DNA from: Pochonia chlamydosporia 170
Lineage: Eukaryota; Ascomycota; Sordariomycetes; Hypocreales; Clavicipitaceae
Length of the DNA stretch: 64,000 nt
Direction: 5' to 3'
Assembly: GCF_001653235.2 (NCBI RefSeq)
Contig: NC_035792.1
Span: forward strand, 3,472,001 to 3,536,000
The position numbers were made by a program, and so were the translations under genes. Shown piece by piece: positions 35,365-46,998 of the stretch (the first letter of the stretch is position 1; each line of letters starts with the position of its first letter). Under the pieces are notes generated by a model that had not been told where the DNA came from, did no database searches, and saw nothing but the letters and a program-made list of their open reading frames with translations.

Positions 35365-36881
35365 TCATTTCGCTGCATTCAAAACATTCTTCACCTCTGC
35401 CGCTATATTATACTCCGCAAGCTGCTTCAACGGCTTTGTCATAACATTCGGGAACCACCCTAATTTTGTCAGCATCCATCTCAGTCAAACATAAAACGAA
35501 CTAGCCAGGCCTAATGCTTACCTATCATCCACATAAACCCATACATTATGTACTCTTCAACAGCCGTCTTATCACGCTTCTTGTCCTGCCACTTCTGAGC
35601 ATGGTCCAGAATCTTCTTCACCCGCGGTTGGCGGAGATCCATGTATTGCTTCGCTGCCGCCCTGACAATATCCTTGTAATCCACCAGACCAGTCTTACTA
35701 TCGTAAGCCTTACCCAGGTGGTGGCTGAGAAACAGAGCAAAGCATTCAACATCCTCTAATGCCTGAGAGCAACCCTGGCCAGATGTAGGTGGAAGCGCAT
35801 GAGCAGCATCGCCCACCAAGACCACGCCGTCCCGTTCCCATGTTGGCAGTGGAGGAACAATCCACGTAGGATACATGTTTGTCACTTTTGAAGTCTCGAG
35901 CACTTTCCGTATAACTGGATCTTTCCAATCTTTGTGTCGCTGACGGAGTTGTTTGAGGATGTCCTCCTTGTCTACTGATTTCGGGTCGGGACACTCGTCG
36001 ACAGCGTATGTCGACCACCAGCCGACGCTTTCTCCTGGTGGAGATACATGGTACGGAGAATCACGGTAAGGAGCATCATGCGCACTCTCTGCGATGAAGT
36101 ACCCAAAGAAGCCGTTGCCACCCATGACAAAATTCATGGATCCGGTCTCAACGTGCCCTTTTACTTGGGAGTATGGTATGAAGCCACCAATTCCACAGAG
36201 TCCCCTGCAAAAACTGTCAGCAAATATTTTGGTCTTGAAAGAAGTAACTTACTCGTAGTGAGGAGGATATGGGTCTTCTTTTTCTGCTGAAAAAATTGCC
36301 TTCTTGGCCAAGCCTTTAAGTCCATCAGCCCCAATGACCAGGTCAGCTTCCACAGACGGACTTCCATCCATGAAGCTCACAATATTGAGACCATCTGGTT
36401 TCGCAACCACTTCAGATACTCTCTTAGTTATGATATCCGGGTCAGGGACTCTTTTACGAATTTCTCTCCACAAAGCATGTCGACTACATGCAACTGTATT
36501 CATGGTTTCCTGTCCTTTCCCATCCAAAGCTGGTTTCCCAGCCGGCCGCATCTGAGCCAAGACAGTGCCATTTTTGCTCTTCATGTTCATTGTCGCACAG
36601 CTGTATCCGCCACGGACAATATCACGTAACATGTCTTCGTCTAAGCGTTTGAGGACACTCAGGCCATTGGCGCCAACTCCCAGACCACCCCCGATAATGA
36701 GTGTTGACGAATGAGTTGGACCATCTCCACGATCTTCAGATGTGGTGTTGATGTTTGTGTCATATGCTTCGTAGATTGTGATTTCGTGATCTTCCCCAGA
36801 TGGAGGTTTCGGAAGATGTTTCCGAAGTTGGAGATAAATGGCACATCCTGAGATGCCAGCACCAACAATAATGATCTTCAT
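35365..36881 (-). CDS. FAD-dependent monooxygenase (salicylate-hydroxylase-like)
   Basis: This is a class A flavoprotein hydroxylase that uses NAD(P)H and O2. Exons 36881-36253, 36204-35522 and 35459-35365 join in phase into 468 residues. The three family marks are present: FAD-binding IIIVGAGISGCAIYLQL at the N-terminus, the DG motif in LVIGADGLKG, and the GD motif in VVLVGDAAHALPPTSGQG. The last exon (31 residues) restores a C-terminal helix; without it the frame ends falsely at 35511. The MFS transporter upstream on the same strand suggests a detoxification or metabolite pair, which is inference. The substrate is unknown. Confidence 0.88.
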
Positions 36882-37405
36882 TTGATGACGTTTAGGTGAA
36901 ATGGATTGTTGAGATATGCTTTAATTGAGAGGCTTATTCCTCGTGAAGAAAAGATTCTATACTGTCTAGATTTCTTTTTGACCATTTTGACTGGTCTCGA
37001 TGCTCTGTATAAGAACAAAATCATGCTTGGAGAATTGACTGCCTATTTCGCCTGAGGCTGTTTGAGGCGTCAGTGGCGGCAAGGCGTGAATCCACCAGCA
37101 GCTAAAACACACGCGGCCAATACGTACATTTCATTTCAGAATGCCACCTCGGACTTCTAATGGTTACCGAGCTGACCCATTTAAATCCCATCTTTCAGTT
37201 TTTGGAAATATTTGCGACCAGATAGCCCATGTTCCCGGCGAATATACTCACGACACATACCGACTCTATTTGTCGCATCCTCATTTTATTCGCGCTGCAT
37301 GTTAGGTTATTAGCAACAACGACGTAATACCCCAGGCTGAAACCATCTTCACTGTTTTATTCGCCGTATGTGACAGTTGACTGATTCGCAATGATGACGA
37401 CCGAC
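36882..37405. other. Intergenic between MFS and monooxygenase genes
   Basis: About 520 bases hold the promoter of the monooxygenase and the 3' flank of the transporter. No gene is seen. Confidence 0.5.
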
Positions 37406-39095
37406 TTAATCACGTTTGAGTCCAACTTTTCCAGTCCTTCGTAGACCAATAGCTCCCCACAAAGTGCATAACATCATGAATCCAAACATGGCCCAGAAGC
37501 TTGCCCTCAGGCCCTCTAGCCTCGCCATTGGCAAACTCTTGTCGCTGTGGTCTTTGGTGACGAGCGTTGAAACAATCTGCATTATGCCCAAGATGAGCGC
37601 CTGGCCGAGTTGGTTTGCCGTGTTAAACACAGCGCCCGCCAACGCCTGCGTGTCATCCGGGAAGTTGTCCGAAATAATGATGAGACCTACTGTGAAGAGA
37701 ACATCAGTGCTCACAGGGGCCAGCAGCTGCGCGATAAATGCATTGGTCCAGTACGGCGATTGTACCTTGATTACGGCCATCAACAGTGGTGCAACTGAAC
37801 AAATGATGGATGATGCTGTCACCATCCAGAGTACGGGAACTCTATCAACAAATAAACCAGTAGTGAAGTTGAGAACAACTCCAACTAGTAAACTTGGCAT
37901 GATTCTCAGACCAGTTTGAAGAGCAGAAAGATGCTGAACCTCTTGGAAGCTGGACAAACTTGTGTTAGCAGTCACCACGTATGCGACCTCAAGATCGTGA
38001 CTTACAACAAACTAGCGAAGAGCTCCATTGATGTCGTCACACCAAACGAAATAGCCACTGTGCCGCAAATACTGGAAAATGCAGTATTCTTCCAGAGAGA
38101 GTTTGGAATGAGGGCTGGTTTACCAAGCTTGACTTGTCGATGGACCCAACCAACAAAGAGCGGTAGTGCAATGGCAATCAGGCAAACAAACACAATCGTC
38201 TCTGGGTTTCGGATTCTATTAAGATCCACACTGATGGTGCTTGGAAATTGTTAGCATAGAAATATGCTTCGACATGGGTATTCACTTACGCAAATAGGTA
38301 GGATAGCAATGCCATGAAGATAGACGCAAGCAATGCGCCAACCCAATCTACCCTCTCCTTAAAATTGTGCATCGTGCCCCTAAATGTTCTTTCATAGTGC
38401 GACGTTGGCAAAGCCCAAGTGGCAACACCAGAGAGCGCAAGCGTTAAGCCACCGTAAATGTACCAAGCTGCTCTCCAGCCGATGAGGTCTTGGAGGATAC
38501 CTCCGAGTACTAGGCCAAACGAGAAGCCCAACGGCTGGCTCAAACCAAGACAAGAGAATGCAACATTTCGAGGCCTTCCACGTGGAAGTGTATGACTGAC
38601 AATAGCAACGGACGACGCCAGATGCATGGCATAACCGACACCCTGTAAGGCACGCATGACAACCAGTTGGGGCCCTGTCTTACAAACTCCTGCGGCGAGT
38701 ATGAAGGCACCGGTAACTATACCACCGGTGAGGTTGACGGCTCGTGGTCCAATCGAGTCTGCCACAGATCCAGCAAGCAAGATTGTGGAAGCATTGGCCA
38801 GGTTTGAGACAGATGTTGGCCAAAATGCCAAAGAAGGATCCAATTTGAGATCAGCGGTGATGGTAGGTAAGCCCACGACGACAAGACCATTGACGGCGCT
38901 TGAAGAAAAGTTGACGCCCGAGAGTTGTACAATCACGGTTATCTTGCGGAATAGAGACATTCGAGGTGCGTCGTCAACAGATTCGGTAGACTGATTGGCG
39001 CTGGTGTACTCTAGCAATTGTCGAGGAGTAGTATCGCCAGTCGCGAGAGTCACAGATGGCGGCACGGCCACCTGTGTTTGAGTACATGTCGCCAT
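37406..39095 (-). CDS. MFS transporter (drug:H+ antiporter type)
   Basis: Exons 39095-38290, 38230-38006 and 37949-37406 join in phase into 524 residues. A polar N-terminal tail of about 45 residues precedes a series of hydrophobic segments that run to near the C-terminus, consistent with 12-14 helices. Motif-like segments include LAGSVADSIGPRAVNLTGG (motif A region), VMRALQGVGYAMHLASS and SQPLGFSFGLVLGGI (motif C-like), as in DHA2-type exporters. Both introns fall between or at the edge of membrane segments. The cargo is unknown; efflux of the substrate or product of the adjacent monooxygenase is a reasonable guess only. Confidence 0.87.
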
Positions 39096-40014
39096 GATTT
39101 ACGGCGATAACAAGACACCGTTCGAATTCTTCGATCAGTGTGTAGTTCGAGAAATGCAAGACAAGGTGTGTCGGTCAACGAGGAAGCGACCCCGGATATA
39201 TCGCCCCAGATGTCGTTGGCTTGACTAAACCCTCCATTTTTAACAGCCATGAAATCTCCAACTAAATAAGGTGACAAGTGACCCACTCCAAAGGCGTAAA
39301 TCCTCCCGCGGAAAGCGAATGCTTCTGAGGCTCGTCTGTGGAAGATTTCGTCCACTGCCCTAGTGATCTAAAGGCAGCTACTTCAGCCATCTTGGCGATT
39401 TCCGGTGGATTCGAGAATTTGATATGCATGTCTCTGTAGCAGGTGAAATACGGAATACTTCGTTAAAACCGACAGAATTGAGTTCAACGCTCTTGATAGG
39501 GTCGTAGAAAAGCAAAACTATAAACTCAATGATAAATCATCCCAAAAAATAAAGTTATCGAAGTAGAGCATCCTCTGTCGTATTCGAGACAACCCTGCAA
39601 GCCATCTGCGCGACCCTGGCTTGGGTTCCATCAGAGAATGGAGTGCTGTTTGTCTCGCCCAGACCAAAAATTGGGTTATGATGTTTTTCTGCCTGACGAA
39701 TCAGTCGTCACAGTTTCTAAAAGTTATGGGGCGACTCAGCGTAGAAACGGATTGCTTCCAATTGGCCCACGTGATGGCGATTTTTCAGGAGCCGGAAAAC
39801 TCCATGAGTTCCCGGCCCGGATATTTTGTCGCCTCATTGCCTGAGCGTTCCCTCCGTCATTGAGTTCAGGTCGACCCTCGACAGAGTCGACACCATCTTA
39901 CGATCACTTTGCCAGAAAATTCACGACCCGATTCAGAACTTTCTCCTTCGTCAAGTCTAATGCGCGCAACAAGCGAGTGATTCTCCGGGAAATCCGCCAA
40001 CGTGACGGCTCAAC
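39096..40014. other. Divergent promoter interval, 0.9 kb
   Basis: This lies between the transporter start and the CBS2-like gene. A short upstream frame begins with ATG at 39960 and stops after six codons at 39980. No other gene is supported. Confidence 0.5.
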
Positions 40015-41445
40015 TTGCGACATCCCCGAGCTTCCATAATAGCCTTCAAGGTGGCTGGACTACGGAATTTGCGGTTATCCGCACGAGTATCTCAGAAATA
40101 CACATCATGCATTCGAGGTAGCCCATGTGTTGGCCGGGTGGCCAGGCGGCGTTACGGCACGGTTGCTTCGAGTACCGACAGACACAAATCGCGCGAATCG
40201 TCGCCGCCAAACAATGCAGCAAACCGGCTCCAACGACCATGGTCAGCTTCGCTACAGCCTGAACCGTCATTAGCGAAACCACGATCTAGCCCTCAATTCT
40301 ACGTACCATCTGTGCTGCTACCTCGCGAAGCGGCCAACTCGCCGACAGTCCACAAAATACATATTCTGGGTGATGACGAACGATCCAAGTTCATCGCTCA
40401 TGCGCTATCCAGTGTATACGACTCAGTTGAAATGCTCGGCTGGAGAAGCAGCCATTCCTCAAAGTATCGCAACGTCCAGAAGAGCAAACCTATTAGTCGA
40501 CGGTCTGCAGCGGCAATTACAGAATCCAATCTCGCAGTCCCTCAAGCCATCGCACAGGCTGACGACACTCATATTGACCAGCTCGTGGTATCTGGCCGAG
40601 GCCACGAAGCTGTGGAGGCTCTGCAGTCGGTAAAAAACCGAATCAACGAGAATACTACAGTGTGCTTGATGAATGATGGGCTAGGTGTTCTCGAAGATGT
40701 GCGCAAGAAGATCTTTGAGGGGACGGATACTGCACCAAACTTCCTGCTTGGGCATATGAGCCACCGGTTGGCATTCAACCGGACGTACGACGCAGTCACT
40801 CAGCTCAAGCAAGGCCAAACGAGGCTGACCTTTGCCGAGGCGCCTCGCATGCGTGTCAAGGATATGCACAAGGTCGAAACGCGGCCAAATTTCGTCAAGA
40901 CATTGGAGGAAGCAAAGGACCTTCACTCGTCATTATCGCCATTTGATCAATGGTTGCGATTTAAGTTACCTTCAGTCATTTTTGACTCCGTCGTGGAGCC
41001 TGTGTGCGTGCTGCTGGAGATGCCATACCAAGGTCTGCTGCAGAACCCAGCGGCACAACGGATGATGCACAGTTTACTGTCCGAGATCATACAAGTCCTG
41101 GAAAATATGCCCGAACTAGAAGGATCCACCGTGATCAGAGACTACGTTCACAGCAAGGGGATCCGCCGATTTATGTACAACAGCATAATGGCGAAACGAT
41201 CACATCCCAGCCAACTGGTCAGACGGATTGAAAACGGATTACCGACGGATGTGGAGTACCTGAATGGCTACTTTCTGCGCCGAGGTCAGAAATTAGGATT
41301 GGATTTGCGGATGAACTTGATGATGCGGGATATGATTAAGGCGCGGCATTCTCAAGCAATCGAGCGACTCAACTCATTCATACCAGTGGAGGAGACATCC
41401 ATACCGAGCGACTTGGCATTTAGATATAGGAAAACACCACGGTGA
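40015..41445 (+). CDS. Mitochondrial ketopantoate-reductase-like protein (CBS2-like)
   Basis: The fold is that of PanE/ApbA ketopantoate reductases. The Rossmann-like segment VHKIHILGDDERSKFIAHAL has a degraded nucleotide motif. The helical C-terminal domain includes PYQGLLQNPAAQRMM and ends near YRKTPR. In yeast the relative Cbs2 is a non-enzymatic translational activator of cytochrome b mRNA, which suits the Arg-rich, presequence-like N-terminus here. The frame is open from 40006 to 41445 (stop), but has no ATG until about residue 139, inside the domain. The coordinate 40015 marks the first near-cognate codon (TTG), not a proven start. An upstream exon with the true ATG was looked for and not found. 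Confidence 0.7.
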   Translation: MRHPRASIIAFKVAGLRNLRLSARVSQKYTSCIRGSPCVGRVARRRYGTVASSTDRHKSRESSPPNNAANRLQRPWSASLQPEPSLAKPRSSPQFYVPSVLLPREAANSPTVHKIHILGDDERSKFIAHALSSVYDSVEMLGWRSSHSSKYRNVQKSKPISRRSAAAITESNLAVPQAIAQADDTHIDQLVVSGRGHEAVEALQSVKNRINENTTVCLMNDGLGVLEDVRKKIFEGTDTAPNFLLGHMSHRLAFNRTYDAVTQLKQGQTRLTFAEAPRMRVKDMHKVETRPNFVKTLEEAKDLHSSLSPFDQWLRFKLPSVIFDSVVEPVCVLLEMPYQGLLQNPAAQRMMHSLLSEIIQVLENMPELEGSTVIRDYVHSKGIRRFMYNSIMAKRSHPSQLVRRIENGLPTDVEYLNGYFLRRGQKLGLDLRMNLMMRDMIKARHSQAIERLNSFIPVEETSIPSDLAFRYRKTPR

Positions 41446-41771
41446 TGGTTGTAAAATAGCTCTAATGTTTTATTATGTATTTAGCATAGCATAGGCGTGT
41501 ATCAAGGGTTACATCAACAATAGAAGCTTGTCTGTGATCTGTCAACGGCCATCCATTTCACCATCCCCTTGCACGTGGACAACCCTAAATACGTCGATAA
41601 ATACTTCCAAACAATTCCCATTCTATTCATTATGCAATTATGCAAATATTTGACACTCAAGATTGCTTGCCTAGCTCACGTGATGCCCGCTGGAGCTCTC
41701 ATTTCTGCCCCTCCAGCATGAAGCTTGCCCCGCCATCACCTCAAACCATCACCAACCCAAACAAATCAAAA
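41446..41771. other. Intergenic
   Basis: About 330 bases lie between the CBS2-like gene and PDCD5. An in-frame upstream ATG at 41640 would only add a poor N-terminal extension to PDCD5. No separate feature is seen. Confidence 0.5.
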
Positions 41772-42288
41772 ATGGACGACTCGGAGCTCGAACAGGTACA
41801 TACACGCCGACTTTCATCAACCGCACACTCATCTAATCAATTTCTTATAGATCAGAAAGGCTCGCCTCGAGCAGCTCAAGTCGCAGTCTGGCGCAAGCAG
41901 CGGCGGCCAATCATCCAATGGTCAAGACCAAGAACGCCAGAAACAGTACGCTTCCCACCAGTGACATAACTCCCTCGTTCGATATACTCATTTTTTTGCA
42001 ATAATTAGGCAGCAGGATGAAGCTCGTCAACATATTTTGAACCAGATTCTCCACCCCGAAGCGGCGGATCGTCTCGGCCGCATCAGACTCGTCAAGGAGC
42101 AGCGCGCGACGGACATTGAGAACAGGTTGATTACGCTAGCGCAGACGGGGCAGTTGCGACAAAAGGTGACGGAGGCGCAGTTGAAGGAGCTTCTGAACGC
42201 GATGGCTGATAATAAGGAGGAGGAGAAGATTGTGGTGAGTAGGCGGAAGGGATGGGATGACGACGATGACGACTTGCTGGATTTGTGA
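41772..42288 (+). CDS. PDCD5/TFAR19-family DNA-binding protein
   Basis: Exons 41772-41795, 41851-41945 and 42009-42288 join in phase into 132 residues. The first exon is only eight codons (MDDSELEQ). The core reads ILNQILHPEAADRLGRIRLV and then LKELLNAMADNKEEEK, the conserved helical bundle of the family. The C-terminus is a basic patch (VSRRKGW) followed by an acidic tail, as in human PDCD5. Members act in apoptosis-related signalling and chaperonin/tubulin assembly; the fungal role is less defined. Confidence 0.92.
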
Positions 42289-42494
42289 GGAGGAACATTC
42301 AGGGCTGTGGAGACATAATTACGATACCATGATTTTGTGAATCGATGCGTTGATGCCGCGGGTTGTGTTTTGCTAATATGTGTTGATTGGTGTGTATTTT
42401 GTTATTGGTACATGATGGTACAAAATCTAGCTGAAATGATGCGCTTATTCTACATGGCAATTCGACGAAAAAGACGCCACAACGTTTTAGACGC

Positions 42495-43418
42495 TCAAAT
42501 TCCTTTGGACTTGATTTCTTCCAGCCTCTTCTTCTCGGCCTTTGCTGCTTTCCGTATGGCCCTCAGGTCAGGAGGCTGCTCAATGCCCAATTCCCTCCTC
42601 AAGTCGCCCACATCTCTGTCCAGCTGCTCCTCCCAAAACACATTAATCACCTCCTTACTCCTAGACCCATTCCGCAGCGCCCAAGGCAGATAAATACTCC
42701 AAAACCGCTGTCGTTCCTGTGGCTTCATCGTCGCCGCGGCAAACATGCTCAGTCCCGGCATGGGCAGTAATGTGTTCGCCCACTCAAACGCCTTTAGAGC
42801 AACCTCGCCCTCCCGAACAATAGGTAAACCTGTTATAGCGTGGAAGAAGTCGTGGCACTCGCGGTACCGCTGCATGACGTACGCGCACTCCTCGTCGTCA
42901 ATGTAGCGAGTCTCGGAGCGGGTATCTGGGGAGACGCCCTCGCGGTCAAGCCAGCCAACGTAGGCGCGGCCGACTGTGTTTTCAGGGAGGGACCGGAGAT
43001 GGGTCATGGAGAGAGTTTTGGATGTGATTCGGGGGCGGAGGCGGAGGATACGGCGGCCAGTTGGGTCGGCGAGCATGGCGTCGCGGAGGCGGTAGATGAA
43101 GTAGGGCGTTGCGGTGGATTCGCCAACTTGTGCGATGAGGTCTGAATACACGTTAGATGGGAGTGGCAGCTGGAGGGTAGGGATTGTGGATGTCATACCT
43201 GCGCGGTAGGGATTGATCAATGCCATGGCGCTTGATCCAATTGCCATTCCGAATCGTTCGAGCTTGGTGAGAGGGACGTGGCCGGGATAGTTGGGTGGTG
43301 GTCTGTTCAATGCTGAGAATTGTCTGGAGGAGGATTGTGCACAGCTTGCGCAGATGATGGCGCGAACAGCATGCCGAGCTGTAGAAGACGGGTGCGTCCG
43401 GCGTAAGGCTAAGTCCAT
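42495..43418 (-). CDS. coq4: COQ4 ubiquinone biosynthesis protein
   Basis: Coq4 organises the mitochondrial coenzyme Q synthesis complex. Exons 43418-43199 and 43141-42495 join in phase into 288 residues. The N-terminus is an Arg-rich presequence. The core includes [17 protein letters not shown] and the zinc-site motif [11 protein letters not shown] with a Glu eleven residues later (H-D-x2-H-x11-E). The 57-base intron at 43198-43142 is a multiple of three, so the unspliced frame stays open; removing it restores the family sequence [13 protein letters not shown]. An in-frame ATG at 43475 is possible but less likely. The gene is convergent with PDCD5, with 206 bases between stops. Confidence 0.94.
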   Translation of the reverse strand: MDLALRRTHPSSTARHAVRAIICASCAQSSSRQFSALNRPPPNYPGHVPLTKLERFGMAIGSSAMALINPYRAGMTSTIPTLQLPLPSNVYSDLIAQVGESTATPYFIYRLRDAMLADPTGRRILRLRPRITSKTLSMTHLRSLPENTVGRAYVGWLDREGVSPDTRSETRYIDDEECAYVMQRYRECHDFFHAITGLPIVREGEVALKAFEWANTLLPMPGLSMFAAATMKPQERQRFWSIYLPWALRNGSRSKEVINVFWEEQLDRDVGDLRRELGIEQPPDLRAIRKAAKAEKKRLEEIKSKGI

Positions 43419-43856
43419 TATGTTGGCGATATAGCACGGAGTAGTCAAGTTGCGAGAGAAGTTGAGATGTGACAATGGAGTGGGACGATTATTGACAAGC
43501 CAATTGATAAGTTATCCAGTCGGCACATGCAGCTGCCGTCAGGACACTTGGTGGGGCCACTGTAGAGCAATCGTACGTCAAGGCAAGAGAACCAGACTCC
43601 ATGCGCTCTGACTTCTGCATCACCAACCAGCGTAGGAATATTTGTGCTTATGTCAAAGTATATTTGAAAAAACAGACATAATTTGACGATATTCTGTGAT
43701 GCGTACGCAAGTCTGATCGTTTCACTCTTGGACCTTCACTTTTTGACACAGTTTCTTATCCCATACACATCTCAAGTTGTGCCACACATTCAACGATCAA
43801 GGTGGCACATCTCATCAGAAGTCAACACCACGTAGCCCGACCAGTTGACAATTTCA
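43419..43856. other. Intergenic, COQ4 promoter side
   Basis: About 440 bases lie between the COQ4 start and the stop of the next minus-strand gene. No feature is seen. Confidence 0.5.
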
Positions 43857-45210
43857 TCAGCTCAACAACTCTCCATAAACCGCCCTCTCCAGCTCATCGT
43901 ACAGTGCCCCAGGCACAGAATCACCATGAGGCATAACGTTGACCACCATCACAGCCGCAATTCCCGACTCGCGATCCACCCACTGTGACATCAACATCAT
44001 CAGCAACATAACTCAATACCGAACAGAACGAAGAACTTACCCAACGACTATTCAAAGCGCCCGTCCATTCCATAGACCAAGCCTTCCGCTTCCCAGGGAT
44101 ATCCTCAAGATTAATCAAGCCACCGATGCCAGAGCTGATCGGAAACCCGGTAGGGAACTCGGGCGCAAAAGCAGGTTGGATATCCGGCTTGTACACCGTT
44201 TCCTGAAGCATCTTTCTTTGAACTACATCTAGTTGATCCTTGAACATTCCATCCATGGTATCTTCGTTTAGTAGCATCCCACCAAGAAATGCTTTCAAGA
44301 ACAAAGCATAGTCGTGCGCCGTGGTGAATAGCCCAGCACCGCCACTTTCAAGCTCATGTTCCTTCGGTAGCGGTATATTAAACGGTGTTAAGGAAGCGCC
44401 TTTGCGGAAAGACGACTGTACGGTTCTATCTTGTGTCTGGGGCAGCCTCTCTGGCCAAAATCCGGTGTCATGCATACCCAGGGGATCGAAGATTTGTTCC
44501 TGCATGTATGTACCGAGTGATTTCCCGGTGACCCTTTCCAAGACCAGGGCTGCCCAGTCGTTGGCGATGCCGTATACCCATCCCTCACCAGGAGGAAAGA
44601 TGAATGCTGTGGTGATGGCGGACAAGGTCCAGTTGAGGTGAATTTCCTTGCGACCAATTGCTTTGGACCAACGCAAGATGTCGGTGTCGTTTGTGTCGTA
44701 CGGTAGTCCTACAGTATTGGCGAGAAGCATGCTGGAAAGAGTTAGTGATTGGCAATGAAAAAATTGTGTGTGCGTCGTACCGCAGTGTAATCGGCGTGTT
44801 TGTCTCTTCCAAAATAGGCTTCTCATCCTCTTTGAAGCCTCGTAGGAGCTGAATCTTGTTGACATCAGGTACGAGCTCGCGAACGTCGTCGTCTAATGTA
44901 ATCAGGCCATTTTGAACGGCCTGCATCACGCAAGTCACGGTGATCAACTTGGTGAGTGAAGCAACCCATGTGAAGGAGTCTGTGGCGAATGGTTTTGAGG
45001 ACGGCTCAAAGCCAATTCGACCTGCTGACCCGGAATACAAGACTTCTATGTTGAACAAATAAATTGAATTAGATGGGTTCTATATTGGTGGAATTGCAGG
45101 ACAGACTTGCCATTCTTGTTAGTCACAATGAATGATGCGCCGAGTAGTTTGTTGTTGGTGTCGTCTCCTTTGGCAACGTATTTTTGCAAAATGGTATTGA
45201 GCTTCTCCAT
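43857..45210 (-). CDS. Serine beta-lactamase-fold hydrolase/transesterase (LovD/EstB type)
   Basis: Exons 45210-45111, 45045-44781, 44731-44041 and 43982-43857 join in phase into 393 residues. The nucleophile motif S-x-x-K is Ser63-Leu-Thr-Lys66 (FTWVASLTKL). The second motif is Tyr in WVYGIANDW, and a Gly-rich GGAGLFTTAHDYALFLKAFL follows. There is no signal peptide, so it is probably cytosolic. Family members include lipases, esterases and acyltransferases of secondary metabolism. The first intron appears to use a GC donor (GCAAGT) with a TAG acceptor; a GT donor two codons later breaks the frame. The substrate is unknown. Confidence 0.85.
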
Positions 45211-45823
45211 GTTGTCTTGGAGCGATCTTGTATAAGTAGAAAATAATATCCCAAACCCTCGTTGGAATTGGCGCCGTGATGACTTATATACACTCCTCTT
45301 TTTGTTACTGGCCTTCAATGTTAAACTTGCCCTTGTCAATCGCTGCACTAAAAGCTGACAATTTGCCCCGACAACATCCTGAACCTTGGCAGGCACAACA
45401 CTTGTCCATGTCAGAAATGCGCCTCTCGGGACATTAGTTCCATGATTTAACTAGATGAGGCTAACTGCCTGTACAGCCCAGATTCTGTGGACTGAGGTGC
45501 TGTATTGCATGTAGTTATTGATTCGAGCGCTGCTCCACTCGCGGTCGCATCTGTGCCGATTGCCGTCTTCCGTCTCAAATCTCAATTGAAGAGTCACTCA
45601 CTCATGCTAAACTTTTTTGGACTTTGTAAACGACCAGACAATTCAAGGTAGTAGACACTACCAATCTAGAAAGCAACCCGCAACAAACTTAATCAAACAT
45701 GACATGATATTTGAACCCAATTGATTTAGTCACCTCAGCTACATTCCCGTGGCCCTCGCGGCCAGTCAGATTTAACCTCTTCAAACACCGAGCCTCAGTC
45801 AGTCAACAATTCTCATCCTCATA
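45211..45823. other. Divergent promoter interval
   Basis: About 610 bases lie between the beta-lactamase-fold gene and the SET gene. The minus-strand frame extends upstream of the chosen start to 45396, but that extension looks non-homologous. No other feature is seen. Confidence 0.5.
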
Positions 45824-46998
45824 ATGGAGACAATCGAGCGGTTACTCGACTGGGCCGCAAACAAAGGCGTCATCATCAACGGAATTGGTCCAACACCACT
45901 CCCCGGCCGCGGTATAGGTATCGTAGCAACTCGAGATCTAAATGTACTTCTCATCCGCACAATCTCACCTCGTCTCATCTCAAAGCTAACCCCGTCCAGC
46001 CCGATGAAGACATTCTCACCGTCCCCGTCAAAATCCTCAGAACCCTACACAACACACCCAAACCCATCCGCCAAAATCTCAAAGACTCAACCGTCCACGC
46101 CATCCTCGCTACATCCCTCTGTCTAGAAACAGACCCCGACTTCGCAACATGGAAGGCCGTCTTCCCCACAGAACACGACATCAACACCCTCATGCCACTC
46201 AACTGGCCCTCCGAACTACAAAAACTCCTCCCCCTCACTGCAAAATCTCTCCTCGCCAAGCAAAGAGCCAAGGTCGACACAGACTGGGCCCTAGTATCAA
46301 CAGCCTACCCGTCCATATCAAAACACCACTTCCTCTACGCGTGGCACCTCGTCAACAGCCGAACATTCTACCACGTTACCAAAACGACGGAAAAGCTACC
46401 CAAAGCAGACCACATGGTCCTCCAGCCCGTCGCCGATCTATTCAACCACTCCCCCAATGGGTGTAGAGTTGCCTTCGACGACACCTTCTTCACCATAACG
46501 ACCACAACGCCCGTCAAGCGGGGCGACGAGTTATTTATCCGGTATGGCTCGCACTCGAATGACTTTTTGCTCGTGGAATATGGCTTCACGTTACCGGGGT
46601 CGTTGAATCCGTGGGATGAAATCTGCCTAGATGACTATCTGTGTCCGCTGTTCACTAAGAAACAGAGGATGGAGCTGGAGGAGATTGGATTCTGGGGCAA
46701 GTATATGCTCGATTCGGATACCGCGTGCTATAGGACACAGACGGCGTTGCGTATGCTGTGCTGTACGTATACCCAGTGGAGGGATGTGCTGGACGGGGTG
46801 AGGGACGAGGATACCGATCAGGAGGTTGTGAATGAGGCGTTGGTTGAGGTTTTGGAAAGGTTTGACAAGGATGCGCGGAGGAGACTTGAAGAATTGGATG
46901 GGTGTGCGGTTGGGAATGCGGATATGAGGAGTGCTTTGAGGGATAGATGGTTGCAGATACAGGAGATGGTTGCTGCGACTATAGCCCGTTTACAATAA
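45824..46998 (+). CDS. SET-domain lysine methyltransferase (RKM/SETD6/LSMT class)
   Basis: Exons 45824-45943 and 46000-46998 join in phase 0 into 372 residues. The split SET domain begins with GRGIGIVATRDLN; the core is VADLFNHSPNG with RGDELFIRYGSHSNDFLLVEYGF. These correspond to the N-H-S and Y-G elements that bind S-adenosylmethionine. A helical C-terminal region follows, as in Rubisco-LSMT-type enzymes. Yeast relatives methylate ribosomal proteins or elongation factor 1A. The target here is unknown. Confidence 0.87.
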
